A DNA stretch of 36,476 nt from an uncultured Candidatus Saccharibacteria bacterium (GTDB lineage: Bacteria > Patescibacteriota > Saccharimonadia > Saccharimonadales > Saccharimonadaceae), in assembly GCA_947306055.1 (NCBI GenBank), contig CAMZFK010000005.1:1-36476 (forward strand), in the 5' to 3' direction. Under the pieces are notes generated by a model. The model was given only the letters and a program-made list of their open reading frames with translations, did no database searches and was not told the origin of the DNA. The position numbers and the translations under genes are program-made. Below are positions 16,483 through 23,645 of this stretch, in pieces. The stretch's first letter is position 1. The number at the start of each line of letters is the position of its first letter.

Positions 16483-16557
16483 TAGGGCGTCGCCAAGTGG
16501 TAAGGCAGTGGGTTCTGGTCCCACCATTCGAGGGTTCGAATCCTTCCGCCCTAGCCA
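16483..16557 (+). tRNA. trnQ: tRNA-Gln (CTG)
   Basis: A 75-nt cloverleaf starting with U1 (TAGGGCG pairs with CGCCCTA), as is typical for bacterial tRNA-Gln. The D arm is GCC-AAGTGGTAA-GGC, the anticodon arm GTGGG-TTCTGGT-CCCAC with anticodon CTG, the T loop TTCGAAT, and the 3' CCA is encoded. It follows the giant secreted gene by 38 bases and precedes the acyltransferase-like gene by 22. Confidence 0.95.
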
Positions 16558-16567
16558 TTTTTTGTGA

Positions 16568-16573
16568 TATAAT
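16568..16573 (+). promoter_or_regulatory. Extended -10 (TGA-TATAAT) of leaderless acyltransferase-like gene
   Basis: TGA-TATAAT ends 6 bases before the ATG at 16580. The region where a -35 would fall is the 3' end of tRNA-Gln and has no match, so this is an extended -10 promoter without a -35. Confidence 0.6.
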
Positions 16574-16579
16574 GTCTTT

Positions 16580-17539
16580 ATGTCTAGAAAAAAGATCTTC
16601 TCACTAGAGCAGCTCCAGACTCTAACTTCAGAAGAAATTATTGATAAAATCCAACACGAAAATTATTCACTTCTAAAAACCCTTGGAGCAGAAAAACTTC
16701 GCACCGAAATGGCTCCGGTAGGGAAAGTTTGCACTCTCGTCATTAATCTTCTACTTGGCACTACTAGCCCACGCAAAAGCCCTAAACTCCGTACCAAAAT
16801 TGCTAGAAAGCGACTGGTAAAAATCCTTTCAAAAATCGCACCGGGGGATTATGCGGATTTTCCCAAGGACAACAAAAATGGTATGGTCGTCGGGTTTAAC
16901 CATCCTTCACTAGCTGAAATCGTCCGGATTATTTCTATGAAAATCGACCTCATGGGGGATAAACCGATGCTATTTCCTGTAAATCTGCCATGGTATGAGA
17001 CGCTTTCTGCCAACTATGACAAGATTTTCGAACTCGGCATCATTATTACCCCGACGATTACGCCTTCGACGTGGGCAAAAATTGGTCTCAAAGAGGATGA
17101 TGAACGTTTTGAACCTGCGAGCAGAATTAAGCATGATTTTCGCAATATCTATACTAATCTGTCACACGAAATCATCAAAAAAGGCGGCGTGATTTTTGTC
17201 GCGCCAAGCGCCACTAGACAGGCGACAGTTTTTAAAAATAAGGCCGTCTACGACAAAAAAGAATCCATAATCCCCACAATGTCCATACTCGCGCTTGAGC
17301 TATTAAAAGATCCTGATACTAAGTGTGATTTTTTGCCAATGGCAGTTTTGCCACCAAAAAAATATAAAAAAGGTTTGAACTTTTTCAAAAAATATCGTTT
17401 AATACCTGGCGAGATTATGCCAGCTGATGATATCCGCAAAAAATATTTCAAGACTAAAAATCCGTCGAGGCTTGAGGGGTTTGACTATGATTTTCATGCT
17501 AAGATAGCAGAGAAATTACCAAAAGAATTTTGGTATTAA
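16580..17539 (+). CDS. Probable PlsC-like (LPLAT fold) acyltransferase
   Basis: A 319-aa soluble protein. GFNHPSLAEIVRI (about 112) resembles the HxxxxD/E acyltransferase motif I with Glu as the acidic residue, and KKGGVIFVAPSATRQA (about 204) resembles the phosphate-binding 'FPEGTRS' motif. VLPPKKYKKG is a plausible motif IV. PlsC-type enzymes transfer fatty acids to lysophosphatidate or related lipids. Both motifs are divergent, so the substrate is unknown. The N-terminal 50 residues are helical and basic. The gene has its own leaderless promoter and is followed 21 bases later by the glucan phosphorylase. Confidence 0.5.
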   Translation: MSRKKIFSLEQLQTLTSEEIIDKIQHENYSLLKTLGAEKLRTEMAPVGKVCTLVINLLLGTTSPRKSPKLRTKIARKRLVKILSKIAPGDYADFPKDNKNGMVVGFNHPSLAEIVRIISMKIDLMGDKPMLFPVNLPWYETLSANYDKIFELGIIITPTITPSTWAKIGLKEDDERFEPASRIKHDFRNIYTNLSHEIIKKGGVIFVAPSATRQATVFKNKAVYDKKESIIPTMSILALELLKDPDTKCDFLPMAVLPPKKYKKGLNFFKKYRLIPGEIMPADDIRKKYFKTKNPSRLEGFDYDFHAKIAEKLPKEFWY

Positions 17540-17544
17540 TGTGT

Positions 17545-17550
17545 TATAAT
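17545..17550 (+). promoter_or_regulatory. Extended -10 (TGT-TATAAT) of glucan phosphorylase gene
   Basis: TGT-TATAAT lies 10 bases before the ATG at 17561. The predicted leader is about 4 nt with no room for a Shine-Dalgarno site. Confidence 0.55.
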
Positions 17551-17560
17551 CATAAGCAGA

Positions 17561-19303
17561 ATGACTGACGAACCATATTTTTATCATCCCTTAGAAAATA
17601 TCGAGGATATTGATGATTTTGAGGCGGCAGTAGAAAGAAAAAATTTCACCTATTCAGTCTCACCGGAGCGTCCTTATACTTATTGGACTCTGGAATTATA
17701 TGACCAAAACAATGGGGTTCGTGGTGGTGGCGGGCTTGGTATTCTTGCTGCAGACACTAGGCGAGTTGCCGAGCAGATGGGCATTCCACTTGCACTCATT
17801 ACGCCGTTTTATCCATATGAACCTCGTCAAGTTTTACAGGGGAGTCAGGTAGTAGACGAACATTTACCGGTAGATTATCATAAATTTGGTTTTAAACTGA
17901 TCGATACTGTCAATATTAAATGTTGTGGGTATTTGTGTCAACTTGAAGTCATAGAAAAACGTTTCAAAAACACTCGCATCATTTGTGTGACTGAGCCAAA
18001 TTTCGGGGAGCTTTACTCTGGTATGAGTGGCTCGGACCACCGGCTCTATCAAGAAATCTCTCTCGGGTTTGGGGGATACGCCGCATTGAAACTTCTCGGC
18101 TTGAAGCCTGCCATCATGCAGCTAAATGAAGTTGCGACGTTTTTTGCTGCTTTGGCTAGGCTCGACGAGCTAGCATCGAATGGTATGGATTTTTACGAAG
18201 CGATGGTTTATACCAGAAAACACACGCTCTATACCAATCATACCCTAGTCCAAGCCGCTGAAGCTGAGTTTAGTGAGGAACAATTCGCTCGTTTTGTGTA
18301 TCCGAATATTAAATCACCCGCTGTTTTAAAGTGGTTAAAGGACAAATTTGTAAATGGTAAGCTCAAATTATCCTCTGTAACAATTGAAATTGCTGAGCTT
18401 AGAAGCGGCGTATCCAAGTTGCACGCTCGCGTGGCAAATTATCATGATATTGCTGGGAACAAAGTCAAATTCCGTGCCATTACTAATGGTATCGACATGG
18501 AAAAATGGGTCATGCCAGAAATTTTGGACTTTTATAAAAGCAGCGGCATCTTAGAAAAAAACACCATGCCGTCTGTTGATTATATCGAAAAGCTCAACCT
18601 TTTATCTGCAAGCAAAATTCGTAATTTTAAGCGTGCTGGGCGAAAAATTTTAAACAAAACCCTTGAGACGAGACCTGACCAAAATGGCAAAATTCTAGAA
18701 TTTAGCGACAATGATTTTATTTTTGATTTCAAACGCCGATTCGTAGACTATAAACGCCCAGAACTCCCTTTCAAAGATCCATCGAGGCTTCGTTCTATCC
18801 TAGAACAGCGTGGTGCACATTATATTTTGACCGGTCGAATCCATACTGGCGACCATATTATGAGCGAGAAGCTTCGCAGCCTTCTTAGCACTGTCGCGGC
18901 AGATAGTTATCTCTCTACGCACGTCCACTATATCGCTGACTATGACGAAAAATTAGCCTATGGCTTATCAGTAGGCTCAAATGTCGCAATTAATGTCCCG
19001 ATTGTAGGGTTGGAAGCCTGCGGGACTTCCTGGATGAAAGATGTCGCCAATCTAAACCTCTTGATTTCAACGCACGATGGTGGCGTCGCTGATGCTTCGT
19101 CCGAGAGTTATCTCAGTGTGCGTGGGGCGACCGAGGAGGCCGAACTAGACGAGCTCTACCGCCGCATGGAAGAAGCTATTTTGTCTTCCTATAATGATTT
19201 TGACCTAGAATTCTTGCTCAAAAAACAACTCGCGGCGTATTTGCCGACAATTTCTGGCGCAAGAATGCTAAAAGATTATCTTGACTATTTATTTGCATCG
19301 TAG
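17561..19303 (+). CDS. Alpha-glucan family phosphorylase (GT35)
   Basis: A 580-aa cytoplasmic protein. Conserved GT35 features appear in order: GGGGLGILAADTRR (about 56), QLNEVATFFAALARL, YTNHTLVQAAE, AITNGIDMEKW, RRFVDYKRPEL, TGRIHTGDH, IADYDEKLA, and EACGTSWMK (about 492), which carries the Lys that binds pyridoxal phosphate in known phosphorylases. It is shorter than GlgP (about 800 aa) and nearer to the short 'alpha-glucan phosphorylase' branch. The reaction is phosphorolysis of alpha-1,4-glucans to glucose-1-phosphate. With the cytoplasmic GH97 enzyme it suggests use of stored or imported glucan. A terminator follows 12 bases after the stop, and the secE promoter lies within its last codons. 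Confidence 0.85.
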   Translation: MTDEPYFYHPLENIEDIDDFEAAVERKNFTYSVSPERPYTYWTLELYDQNNGVRGGGGLGILAADTRRVAEQMGIPLALITPFYPYEPRQVLQGSQVVDEHLPVDYHKFGFKLIDTVNIKCCGYLCQLEVIEKRFKNTRIICVTEPNFGELYSGMSGSDHRLYQEISLGFGGYAALKLLGLKPAIMQLNEVATFFAALARLDELASNGMDFYEAMVYTRKHTLYTNHTLVQAAEAEFSEEQFARFVYPNIKSPAVLKWLKDKFVNGKLKLSSVTIEIAELRSGVSKLHARVANYHDIAGNKVKFRAITNGIDMEKWVMPEILDFYKSSGILEKNTMPSVDYIEKLNLLSASKIRNFKRAGRKILNKTLETRPDQNGKILEFSDNDFIFDFKRRFVDYKRPELPFKDPSRLRSILEQRGAHYILTGRIHTGDHIMSEKLRSLLSTVAADSYLSTHVHYIADYDEKLAYGLSVGSNVAINVPIVGLEACGTSWMKDVANLNLLISTHDGGVADASSESYLSVRGATEEAELDELYRRMEEAILSSYNDFDLEFLLKKQLAAYLPTISGARMLKDYLDYLFAS

Positions 19304-19309
19304 TATACT
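19281..19309 (+). promoter_or_regulatory. secE-nusG promoter (TTGACT-17-TATACT)
   Basis: TTGACT at 19281-19286, a 17-bp spacer and TATACT at 19304-19309 lie in and just after the end of the glucan phosphorylase gene. The predicted start near 19316 coincides with the first base of the terminator hairpin. Confidence 0.7.
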
Positions 19310-19315
19310 ATTGAC

Positions 19316-19338
19316 AAGTCTGGTATCAGACTTTTTTT
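19316..19338 (+). terminator. Terminator of glucan phosphorylase / 5' hairpin of secE mRNA
   Basis: AAGTCTG pairs with CAGACTT around a GTAT loop and is followed by a run of seven T counted from the end of the stem. It would stop transcripts from upstream while forming the first bases of the secE transcript. Confidence 0.8.
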
Positions 19339-19353
19339 AATATAAGGAGTAAA

Positions 19354-19755
19354 ATGGCAAAACCTAAAATCACTCGCATTAAAGCAGGCGAATCAGGCAA
19401 AGTGGCCACGGCAAAAAAGCCAAAAAAGGCCGCAGATAAACCTGCAAAAGTAGAAAAAAACGAGAAAGTTACTAAGGTTGCAAAGCCTGCAAAAGTAGCA
19501 GAGAAAGCAGAAAAGCCGGCAAAGATTTCCGAAGAAAAAGGCGCTAAGAAACCATTTATATTAGCCCGTCCTTTCGTCTATCTTGGTCGATATTTACGTG
19601 ATTCTTGGCGCGAAATCCGCCAGGTCCGTTGGCCAAATCGCAAAGCTACTTGGAAAATGGTCATTGCCGTATTAGTCTATACAGCTTTGTTTGTAGTGAT
19701 TATTTCACTTCTTGATATGTTCTTTACTTGGTTATTTAGTTTAATTATAAAATAA
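19354..19755 (+). CDS. secE: SecE preprotein translocase subunit with long basic N-terminal tail
   Basis: A 133-aa protein. The C-terminal 65 residues are a classic single-helix SecE: an amphipathic segment YLRDSWREIRQVRWPNRKATW followed by one membrane helix. The first 65 residues are a Lys/Ala/Glu/Pro low-complexity tail with KPAKV-type repeats, absent from typical 60-70 aa bacterial SecE. AAGGAG lies 4 bases before the ATG. SecE clamps SecY in the membrane. It is cotranscribed with nusG, 9 bases downstream, as in most bacteria. Confidence 0.93.
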   Translation: MAKPKITRIKAGESGKVATAKKPKKAADKPAKVEKNEKVTKVAKPAKVAEKAEKPAKISEEKGAKKPFILARPFVYLGRYLRDSWREIRQVRWPNRKATWKMVIAVLVYTALFVVIISLLDMFFTWLFSLIIK

Positions 19756-19764
19756 GGAGATAAA

Positions 19765-20313
19765 ATGGCAGTAAACCGCTATGATGATACTAGGGCGTGG
19801 TACGCAATTTCCACCTATAGTGGCTACGAAGATAAGGTGGCAGACTCAATCAACCAGCGTACTGGCACCGTGGAGATGGCCGATAAAATTTTTGAAGCCA
19901 TCGTACCAAAAGAAAAACAAATTGAAATCAAGAACGGTAAGCGCAAAGTCGTAGATCGCAAGATTTTGCAGGGTTACGTGCTCGTCGACATGAAGCTTTC
20001 GGATGAAACTTGGTATATCATCCGTAATACTCCAGGGGTAACAGGCTTCATCGGTACTGGCACTCAGCCAACTCCTGTTTCCGAGAAAGAGATTACCAAG
20101 ATTAAGAAGCGTATGGGCGTAGAGGATCCAAAGTTCTCCGTCAAATACGAAATTGGCGAGGTTGTCTCTATTACTGATGGCCCATTCAAGGGCTTTGATG
20201 GCACCGTGTCTGAAATTGATGCCGCTAAGGGTAAGCTCAAGGTTATGGTATCGATGTTTGGGCGCGAAACTCCAGTCGAGCTTGATGCTTTACAAGTAAA
20301 ACAGCTTAACTAG
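19765..20313 (+). CDS. nusG: Transcription termination/antitermination factor NusG
   Basis: A 182-aa protein with the NGN domain (AWYAISTYSGYEDKVADSI at the start, GYVLVDMKLSDETWYIIRNTPGVTGFIG in the middle) and a C-terminal KOW domain (GEVVSITDGPFKGFDGTVSEID). AAGGAG precedes the ATG. Full family length. NusG binds RNA polymerase and links it to ribosomes or Rho. Its stop codon TAG lies within the first bases of the large palindrome 20312-20394. Confidence 0.96.
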   Translation: MAVNRYDDTRAWYAISTYSGYEDKVADSINQRTGTVEMADKIFEAIVPKEKQIEIKNGKRKVVDRKILQGYVLVDMKLSDETWYIIRNTPGVTGFIGTGTQPTPVSEKEITKIKKRMGVEDPKFSVKYEIGEVVSITDGPFKGFDGTVSEIDAAKGKLKVMVSMFGRETPVELDALQVKQLN

Positions 20314-20394
20314 TCAAGAAAAAGGTGCCCCCGAGGGAGTAAGACTCGGCCTAGCGGCCCGGAGCGCTCCCGAGGGGGACACTTTTTCTTGACT
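20312..20394 (+). terminator. 83-nt near-perfect palindrome: bidirectional terminator between nusG and rplK
   Basis: AGTCAAGAAAAA at the left edge pairs exactly with TTTTTCTTGACT at the right. After a one-base bulge GTG pairs with CAC, then CCCCC with GGGGG and GGGAG with CTCCC. The interior GGCC-TAGC-GGCC can form a further stem closed by CTC/GAG. Both strands end in a T-rich arm, so it can terminate in either direction. The right arm also supplies the -35 box TTGACT of the rplK promoter. Confidence 0.75.
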
Positions 20395-20417
20395 TTGTTT
20401 ATCTTATTTGGTATAAT
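20389..20417 (+). promoter_or_regulatory. rplK promoter (TTGACT-17-TATAAT)
   Basis: TTGACT at 20389-20394, a 17-bp spacer and TGG-TATAAT at 20412-20417. The start near 20424 gives a leader of about 48 nt with AAAGGA before the GTG start. Confidence 0.8.
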
Positions 20418-20471
20418 TATCACGTTACATAAATGCTTCTAAATTAATTAATTTAAACAAAGGATTTTAAG

Positions 20472-20900
20472 GTGGCAGAGAAAAAAGTTATCGGGAATTT
20501 GAAACTTCGTATCCCTGGCGGCAAAGCTACGGCTGGGCCTCCGGTTGGTTCTACTCTTGGTCAGTGGGGCCTCAATATGATGGATTTCATTAACCCATTC
20601 AACGAAAAAACCAAAGATTTCATGGGCAAGAACGTAATCGTTCATATCCGTGTTTTCGAAGATCGTACGTTTGACTGGACCTGTCTTGGTCAGCCTGTAG
20701 ATGACCTCATCCGCGAGGCTATCAAGATTGAAAAGGGTTCTGGTAAGCCAAACGTAGATAAGGTTGGCAAGATCACCCGCGCACAACTTGAAGAAATCGC
20801 CAACAAGAAGATGGATCAACTAAATGCTATCGACCTTGAAGGTGCCGTAAAAGTAGTCGCTGGTACTGCTCGTTCTATGGGTGTAGAAGTGGTAGACTAA
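20472..20900 (+). CDS. rplK: 50S ribosomal protein L11
   Basis: A 142-aa protein of normal length with a GTG start. GKATAGPPVGSTLGQWGLNMMDF at the N-terminus and the C-terminal GTARSMGVEVVD are diagnostic of L11. L11 binds the GTPase-associated region of 23S rRNA. It is monocistronic here: a terminator follows 12 bases after the stop, unlike the usual rplK-rplA pair. Confidence 0.97.
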   Translation: MAEKKVIGNLKLRIPGGKATAGPPVGSTLGQWGLNMMDFINPFNEKTKDFMGKNVIVHIRVFEDRTFDWTCLGQPVDDLIREAIKIEKGSGKPNVDKVGKITRAQLEEIANKKMDQLNAIDLEGAVKVVAGTARSMGVEVVD

Positions 20901-20911
20901 TTAAATTTAGG

Positions 20912-20939
20912 AAAAGCGAGTCTTAAGGGCTCGCTTTTT
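20912..20939 (+). terminator. Rho-independent terminator after rplK
   Basis: AAAAGCGAG pairs with CTCGCTTTT around TCTTAAGGG and ends in a T run. Confidence 0.9.
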
Positions 20940-20955
20940 GTTACCCCTGTTAAAC

Positions 20956-20984
20956 TTGACATTTTCACAAAAGTAAGCTATAAT
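20956..20984 (+). promoter_or_regulatory. Promoter of the orphan gene inserted between rplK and rplA
   Basis: TTGACA at 20956-20961, a 17-bp spacer and TATAAT at 20979-20984 make a consensus sigma-70-type promoter. The start is near 20991. Confidence 0.8.
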
Positions 20985-21032
20985 GGTGTTATTATGTAGT
21001 TTTGTGTCTACTCATAGAAGGGGGGAAATTTA

Positions 21033-21530
21033 ATGACACAAGTAGATTTAAGGAAAGAAGACGACGTAAGACTGGGAATGGATATGTGGCACAAATACGC
21101 CATGTTCTATCGTACAGATAGGATAAAATACCAGTTCTACGTATCAATGGGACAAATAATGGTGGAAGTGTTCGGGGCACAAAGCAAAAAAATACAGCGA
21201 ATAAGTGCTGATGTGTCCCGGACGTATCCCGAAATTCCTTTTTTGGAGATTCTCTCCGAGGAGGAAGCTAGGGCATACCTGGAGGATACCAGCCGGCCAC
21301 TTCGGCTGGCTTTGGTTTATAACCTTAGCAATCTGCCGTACAATCATGCTTTTAATACTGTGCGCAGCACAATATTAAAGTTTGAGGACTACCTGCAGGC
21401 TAAGGGGGTAATAGAGGGCGACGACATCGCAGAGGAGGGGTATAAACCTCACCTAAATGTTGATTTGAGCGCCGCAATCCTCCTCCTTCTTCCGAGAAAG
21501 CAATGTTATCGGAAGAGAAAATTATTATGA
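21033..21530 (+). CDS. Orphan cytoplasmic protein of unknown function between rplK and rplA
   Basis: A 165-aa protein, mostly helical by eye, with no signal peptide, membrane helix or recognised motif. A strong GAAGGGGGGA ribosome binding site precedes the ATG. Of ten isoleucines six use ATA, a codon absent from the neighbouring nusG, which suggests a different origin. The C-terminus turns hydrophobic then very basic (SAAILLLLPRKQCYRKRKLL). It is a stand-alone unit with consensus promoter and its own terminator, splitting a normally conserved ribosomal pair. Confidence 0.65.
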   Translation: MTQVDLRKEDDVRLGMDMWHKYAMFYRTDRIKYQFYVSMGQIMVEVFGAQSKKIQRISADVSRTYPEIPFLEILSEEEARAYLEDTSRPLRLALVYNLSNLPYNHAFNTVRSTILKFEDYLQAKGVIEGDDIAEEGYKPHLNVDLSAAILLLLPRKQCYRKRKLL

Positions 21531-21535
21531 TAGTT

Positions 21536-21554
21536 CCTGATCTGAGCAATCAGG
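21536..21554 (+). other. Short hairpin just after the orphan gene
   Basis: CCTGAT pairs with ATCAGG around a 7-base loop, without a T run. It could protect the mRNA 3' end ahead of the terminator 25 bases later. Confidence 0.4.
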
Positions 21555-21578
21555 TCACCATCGTTTCTTCTTCCTCTT

Positions 21579-21610
21579 GGGGGCCTTGAAATTTAAGGCT
21601 CCCGTTTTTT
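21579..21610 (+). terminator. Rho-independent terminator after the orphan gene
   Basis: GGGGGCCTT pairs with AAGGCTCCC (one G-U pair) around GAAATTT, followed by G and six T. Confidence 0.85.
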
Positions 21611-21612
21611 AT

Positions 21613-21641
21613 TTGCATTTTTAGAGAATTTTTGATATAAT
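21613..21641 (+). promoter_or_regulatory. rplA promoter (TTGCAT-17-TATAAT)
   Basis: TTGCAT at 21613-21618, 17 bases, and TGA-TATAAT at 21636-21641, starting immediately after the orphan gene's terminator. The start near 21648 gives a leader of about 52 nt. Confidence 0.7.
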
Positions 21642-21659
21642 ATCAGGTAATTATTAACC

Positions 21660-21687
21660 GTGGGAGAGCTTTGCTCGCTAGCACCAC
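21660..21687 (+). promoter_or_regulatory. Stem-loop in the rplA leader, possible L1 autoregulatory site
   Basis: GTGG pairs with CCAC, and an inner GAGC-TTT-GCTC hairpin is separated from it by an asymmetric internal loop (GA opposite GCTAGCA). L1 is known to repress its own mRNA by binding two helices flanking an asymmetric loop. The architecture fits, but identity with the known L1 consensus is not shown. Confidence 0.4.
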
Positions 21688-21699
21688 AGAAAGGAAATT

Positions 21700-22617
21700 A
21701 TGGCCGAAGAAGAGGTCAAAAATACTACTGAAATCGCTGAAGTCGCAGAGACTCCAGCTCCAGCCGAAGAAGTAAAAGTCGAAGAAGAGACTTTTGCTAA
21801 ATCTGGCAAGAAATCTAAGAAACATATCGAAGAAGTGAAGGCTGAAGAAGAGCGCCAAGCACGTAAGCTTGAGCACGCTAATGCCGAAGTCAAGCCAAAG
21901 GGCGCAAAGCCTGTGACTCGTCCACGTATCGAGCGCCGCGGTAAGAAATACCAAGAAGCTGCAAAGTTAGTCGAGAAGGGCAAACTTTACGGGCTAAAAG
22001 AAGCTATCGAATTAGCTATCAAGACCAGTCCTGTTAAATTTGATGCTGCCCTTGAAGCTCATGTTCGCCTTGGCGTAGATCCTCGCCAAGCCGACCAAAA
22101 CATTCGTACGACTTTGGTACTTCCAAACGGCAATGGCAAGACTGTCCGTGTAGCTGTATTTGCTCCACTCGATGTAGCTAAAGCTGCTAAGGCTGCTGGT
22201 GCCGACATTGCCGAAGACGAAGAGTTCTTGAAACAACTCGACAAGGGTGAAGTAAACTTTGACATTCTTATTTCTACCCCTCAATACATGCCAAAGCTTG
22301 GCAAATACGCAAGGCTTCTTGGCCCTAAGGGTTTGATGCCAAATCCAAAGGCTGGCACCGTGACCATGGATGTAGAAAAAGCCGTAAAAGAAGCAAAAGC
22401 CGGTAAGGTAGAATATCGCGTCGACAAGCAATCAATTGTACATATCGGGCTTGGCAAGACCTCTTTTGGTGCTGATAAATTGCTCGAGAATGCTAATGCC
22501 TTCTTTGAGAGCCTAAAAGCACAGAAGCCTGCTTCTCTTAAAGGCACCTATGTAAAGTCTGTGTTCATCACGACTACCATGGGTCCTTCAATCTCAATCG
22601 AAAACCTTTATAATTAA
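21700..22617 (+). CDS. rplA: 50S ribosomal protein L1 with acidic/charged N-terminal extension
   Basis: A 305-aa protein. Residues about 80-305 are a standard L1 ([63 protein letters not shown]). The first 75 residues are a Glu/Ala/Lys-rich low-complexity extension beyond the usual 230-aa length. AAAGGAAA lies before the ATG. L1 forms the mobile stalk at the E site. Monocistronic, with its own promoter and terminator. Confidence 0.96.
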   Translation: MAEEEVKNTTEIAEVAETPAPAEEVKVEEETFAKSGKKSKKHIEEVKAEEERQARKLEHANAEVKPKGAKPVTRPRIERRGKKYQEAAKLVEKGKLYGLKEAIELAIKTSPVKFDAALEAHVRLGVDPRQADQNIRTTLVLPNGNGKTVRVAVFAPLDVAKAAKAAGADIAEDEEFLKQLDKGEVNFDILISTPQYMPKLGKYARLLGPKGLMPNPKAGTVTMDVEKAVKEAKAGKVEYRVDKQSIVHIGLGKTSFGADKLLENANAFFESLKAQKPASLKGTYVKSVFITTTMGPSISIENLYN

Positions 22618-22630
22618 AGTTTTTCACAAT

Positions 22631-22664
22631 AAAAACCCGCGGAGTAAATGCTTCGCGGGTTTTT
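22631..22664 (+). terminator. Rho-independent terminator after rplA
   Basis: AAAACCCGCGGAG pairs with CTTCGCGGGTTTT (one G-U) around TAAATG and ends in T's. Confidence 0.9.
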
Positions 22665-22680
22665 AGATTTATTGTTTATA

Positions 22681-22716
22681 CAAAAATCCGCAAAGCGTTT
22701 GCCTTGCGGAATTTTG
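22681..22716 (-). terminator. Terminator of the rplJ-rplL operon
   Basis: On the minus strand TTCCGCAA pairs with TTGCGGA and is followed by TTTTT. It lies 36 bases beyond the rplL stop and converges with the rplA terminator. Confidence 0.8.
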
Positions 22717-22751
22717 TTACAATTAGCTAACTTTGCCATAAAAGGCGATAA

Positions 22752-23126
22752 TTAAGCGAGTTCGACAGTCGCACCAGCCTCTTCGAGAGCTTTCTTCAAA
22801 GCTTCGGCATCGTCTTTTGCGACTTTCTCTTTGACGGTTGCTGGAGCACCATCGACGATAGCTTTTGCTTCGCCGAGGCCAAGACCAGTAGCCTCTTTTA
22901 CAGCCTTGATGACTGCAATCTTTTGTGCACCTGCGTCTTTCAAGACAACATCGTATTCGGATTTGCCTTCATCAGCAGCAGCGCCATCAGCACCACCAGC
23001 AGCGACAGCTACAGCTGCGACTGGCTCGATGCCATATTCATCTTTAAGTAAGGTTTTGAGTTCATTGACTTCGAGAACGGTCATATTGACAAGCTCTTCA
23101 GCCAACTTTTTGATATCAGTAGCCAT
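22752..23126 (-). CDS. rplL: 50S ribosomal protein L7/L12
   Basis: A 124-aa protein of normal size. It has an N-terminal dimerisation domain ([27 protein letters not shown]), a flexible Ala/Gly hinge and a C-terminal domain ([27 protein letters not shown]). AAAGGA precedes the ATG. It follows rplJ by 21 bases, in the usual order. The stalk protein recruits translation GTPases. Confidence 0.97.
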   Translation of the reverse strand: MATDIKKLAEELVNMTVLEVNELKTLLKDEYGIEPVAAVAVAAGGADGAAADEGKSEYDVVLKDAGAQKIAVIKAVKEATGLGLGEAKAIVDGAPATVKEKVAKDDAEALKKALEEAGATVELA

Positions 23127-23147
23127 ATTATTCCTTTCAAATTAATA

Positions 23148-23645
23148 TTATTGGTTGCTTTCTGCGTGCTTTTCAACACCAGAGACAATCCCATTGATAC
23201 CAGAGAGAAGTGTATCCACAACTTGTGCGATAAGTTCGTTCTTGGTCGGGAGAGAGCCAAGCGTAGTGACTTCTTCTTTAGAAAGGCTTGCGCCTTCACC
23301 ATTAAAGCCACCAACAAGCTCGACTTTGTCGTGAGTTTTTGCAAATTTGGTCAAAACTTTGGCTGCATCGAAATCTTCGTCAGAACCAACTGCATAGAGA
23401 AGTTGGCCAACGAGATTTGAGGCGTCAGTGTCTTTATAGGCTGCGATTTCTTTCATCGCAACTTTTACGAGACGGTTTTTGACAACTTTGATTTTAATGC
23501 CAGACTCGCGAGCGAGCTTACGAAGCTCCTGTAATTCGGCGACGGTAAGACCTTGGTATTTCGCATAGACCACCATCTTTGAATTACTTAAAAGCTCAGT
23601 AAGATCAGCAACCAATGTAGTCTTTTTATCTTTTGAAATTGCCAT
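23148..23645 (-). CDS. rplJ: 50S ribosomal protein L10
   Basis: A 165-aa protein with typical L10 features: AISKDKKTTLVADLTELLSN, VVYAKYQGLTVAELQELRK, IKVVKNRLVKVA and a C-terminal helix that binds L7/L12 dimers. AAAGGAAC precedes the ATG. It heads the inverted rplJ-rplL operon and is preceded by a recognisable L10 leader. Confidence 0.97.
   Translation of the reverse strand: MAISKDKKTTLVADLTELLSNSKMVVYAKYQGLTVAELQELRKLARESGIKIKVVKNRLVKVAMKEIAAYKDTDASNLVGQLLYAVGSDEDFDAAKVLTKFAKTHDKVELVGGFNGEGASLSKEEVTTLGSLPTKNELIAQVVDTLLSGINGIVSGVEKHAESNQ

Noticed and set aside
16483-16557. tRNA-Gln as an integration site of a mobile element
   Set aside because: No integrase and no repeat of the tRNA 3' end is seen in either flank.
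16280-16558. 92-aa minus-strand ORF across the 3' end of the giant gene and tRNA-Gln
   Set aside because: It includes the complement of the tRNA; the protein-like 'ARAEGFEPSNGG' string is a familiar artefact of antisense tRNA translation.
19311-19316. TTGACA as -35 of secE
   Set aside because: No -10 box stands at a usable distance (TAATAT is 21 bases away); the TTGACT-17-TATACT pair just upstream is far better.
20312-20394. Palindrome as an insertion sequence or attachment site
   Set aside because: There is no transposase, no direct repeat flanking it and its arms merge with a stop codon and a promoter; copies elsewhere cannot be checked here.
21643-22547. Several minus-strand ORFs antisense to rplA
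   Set aside because: They are shadows caused by the Lys/Glu-biased codons of L1; none has a start signal.
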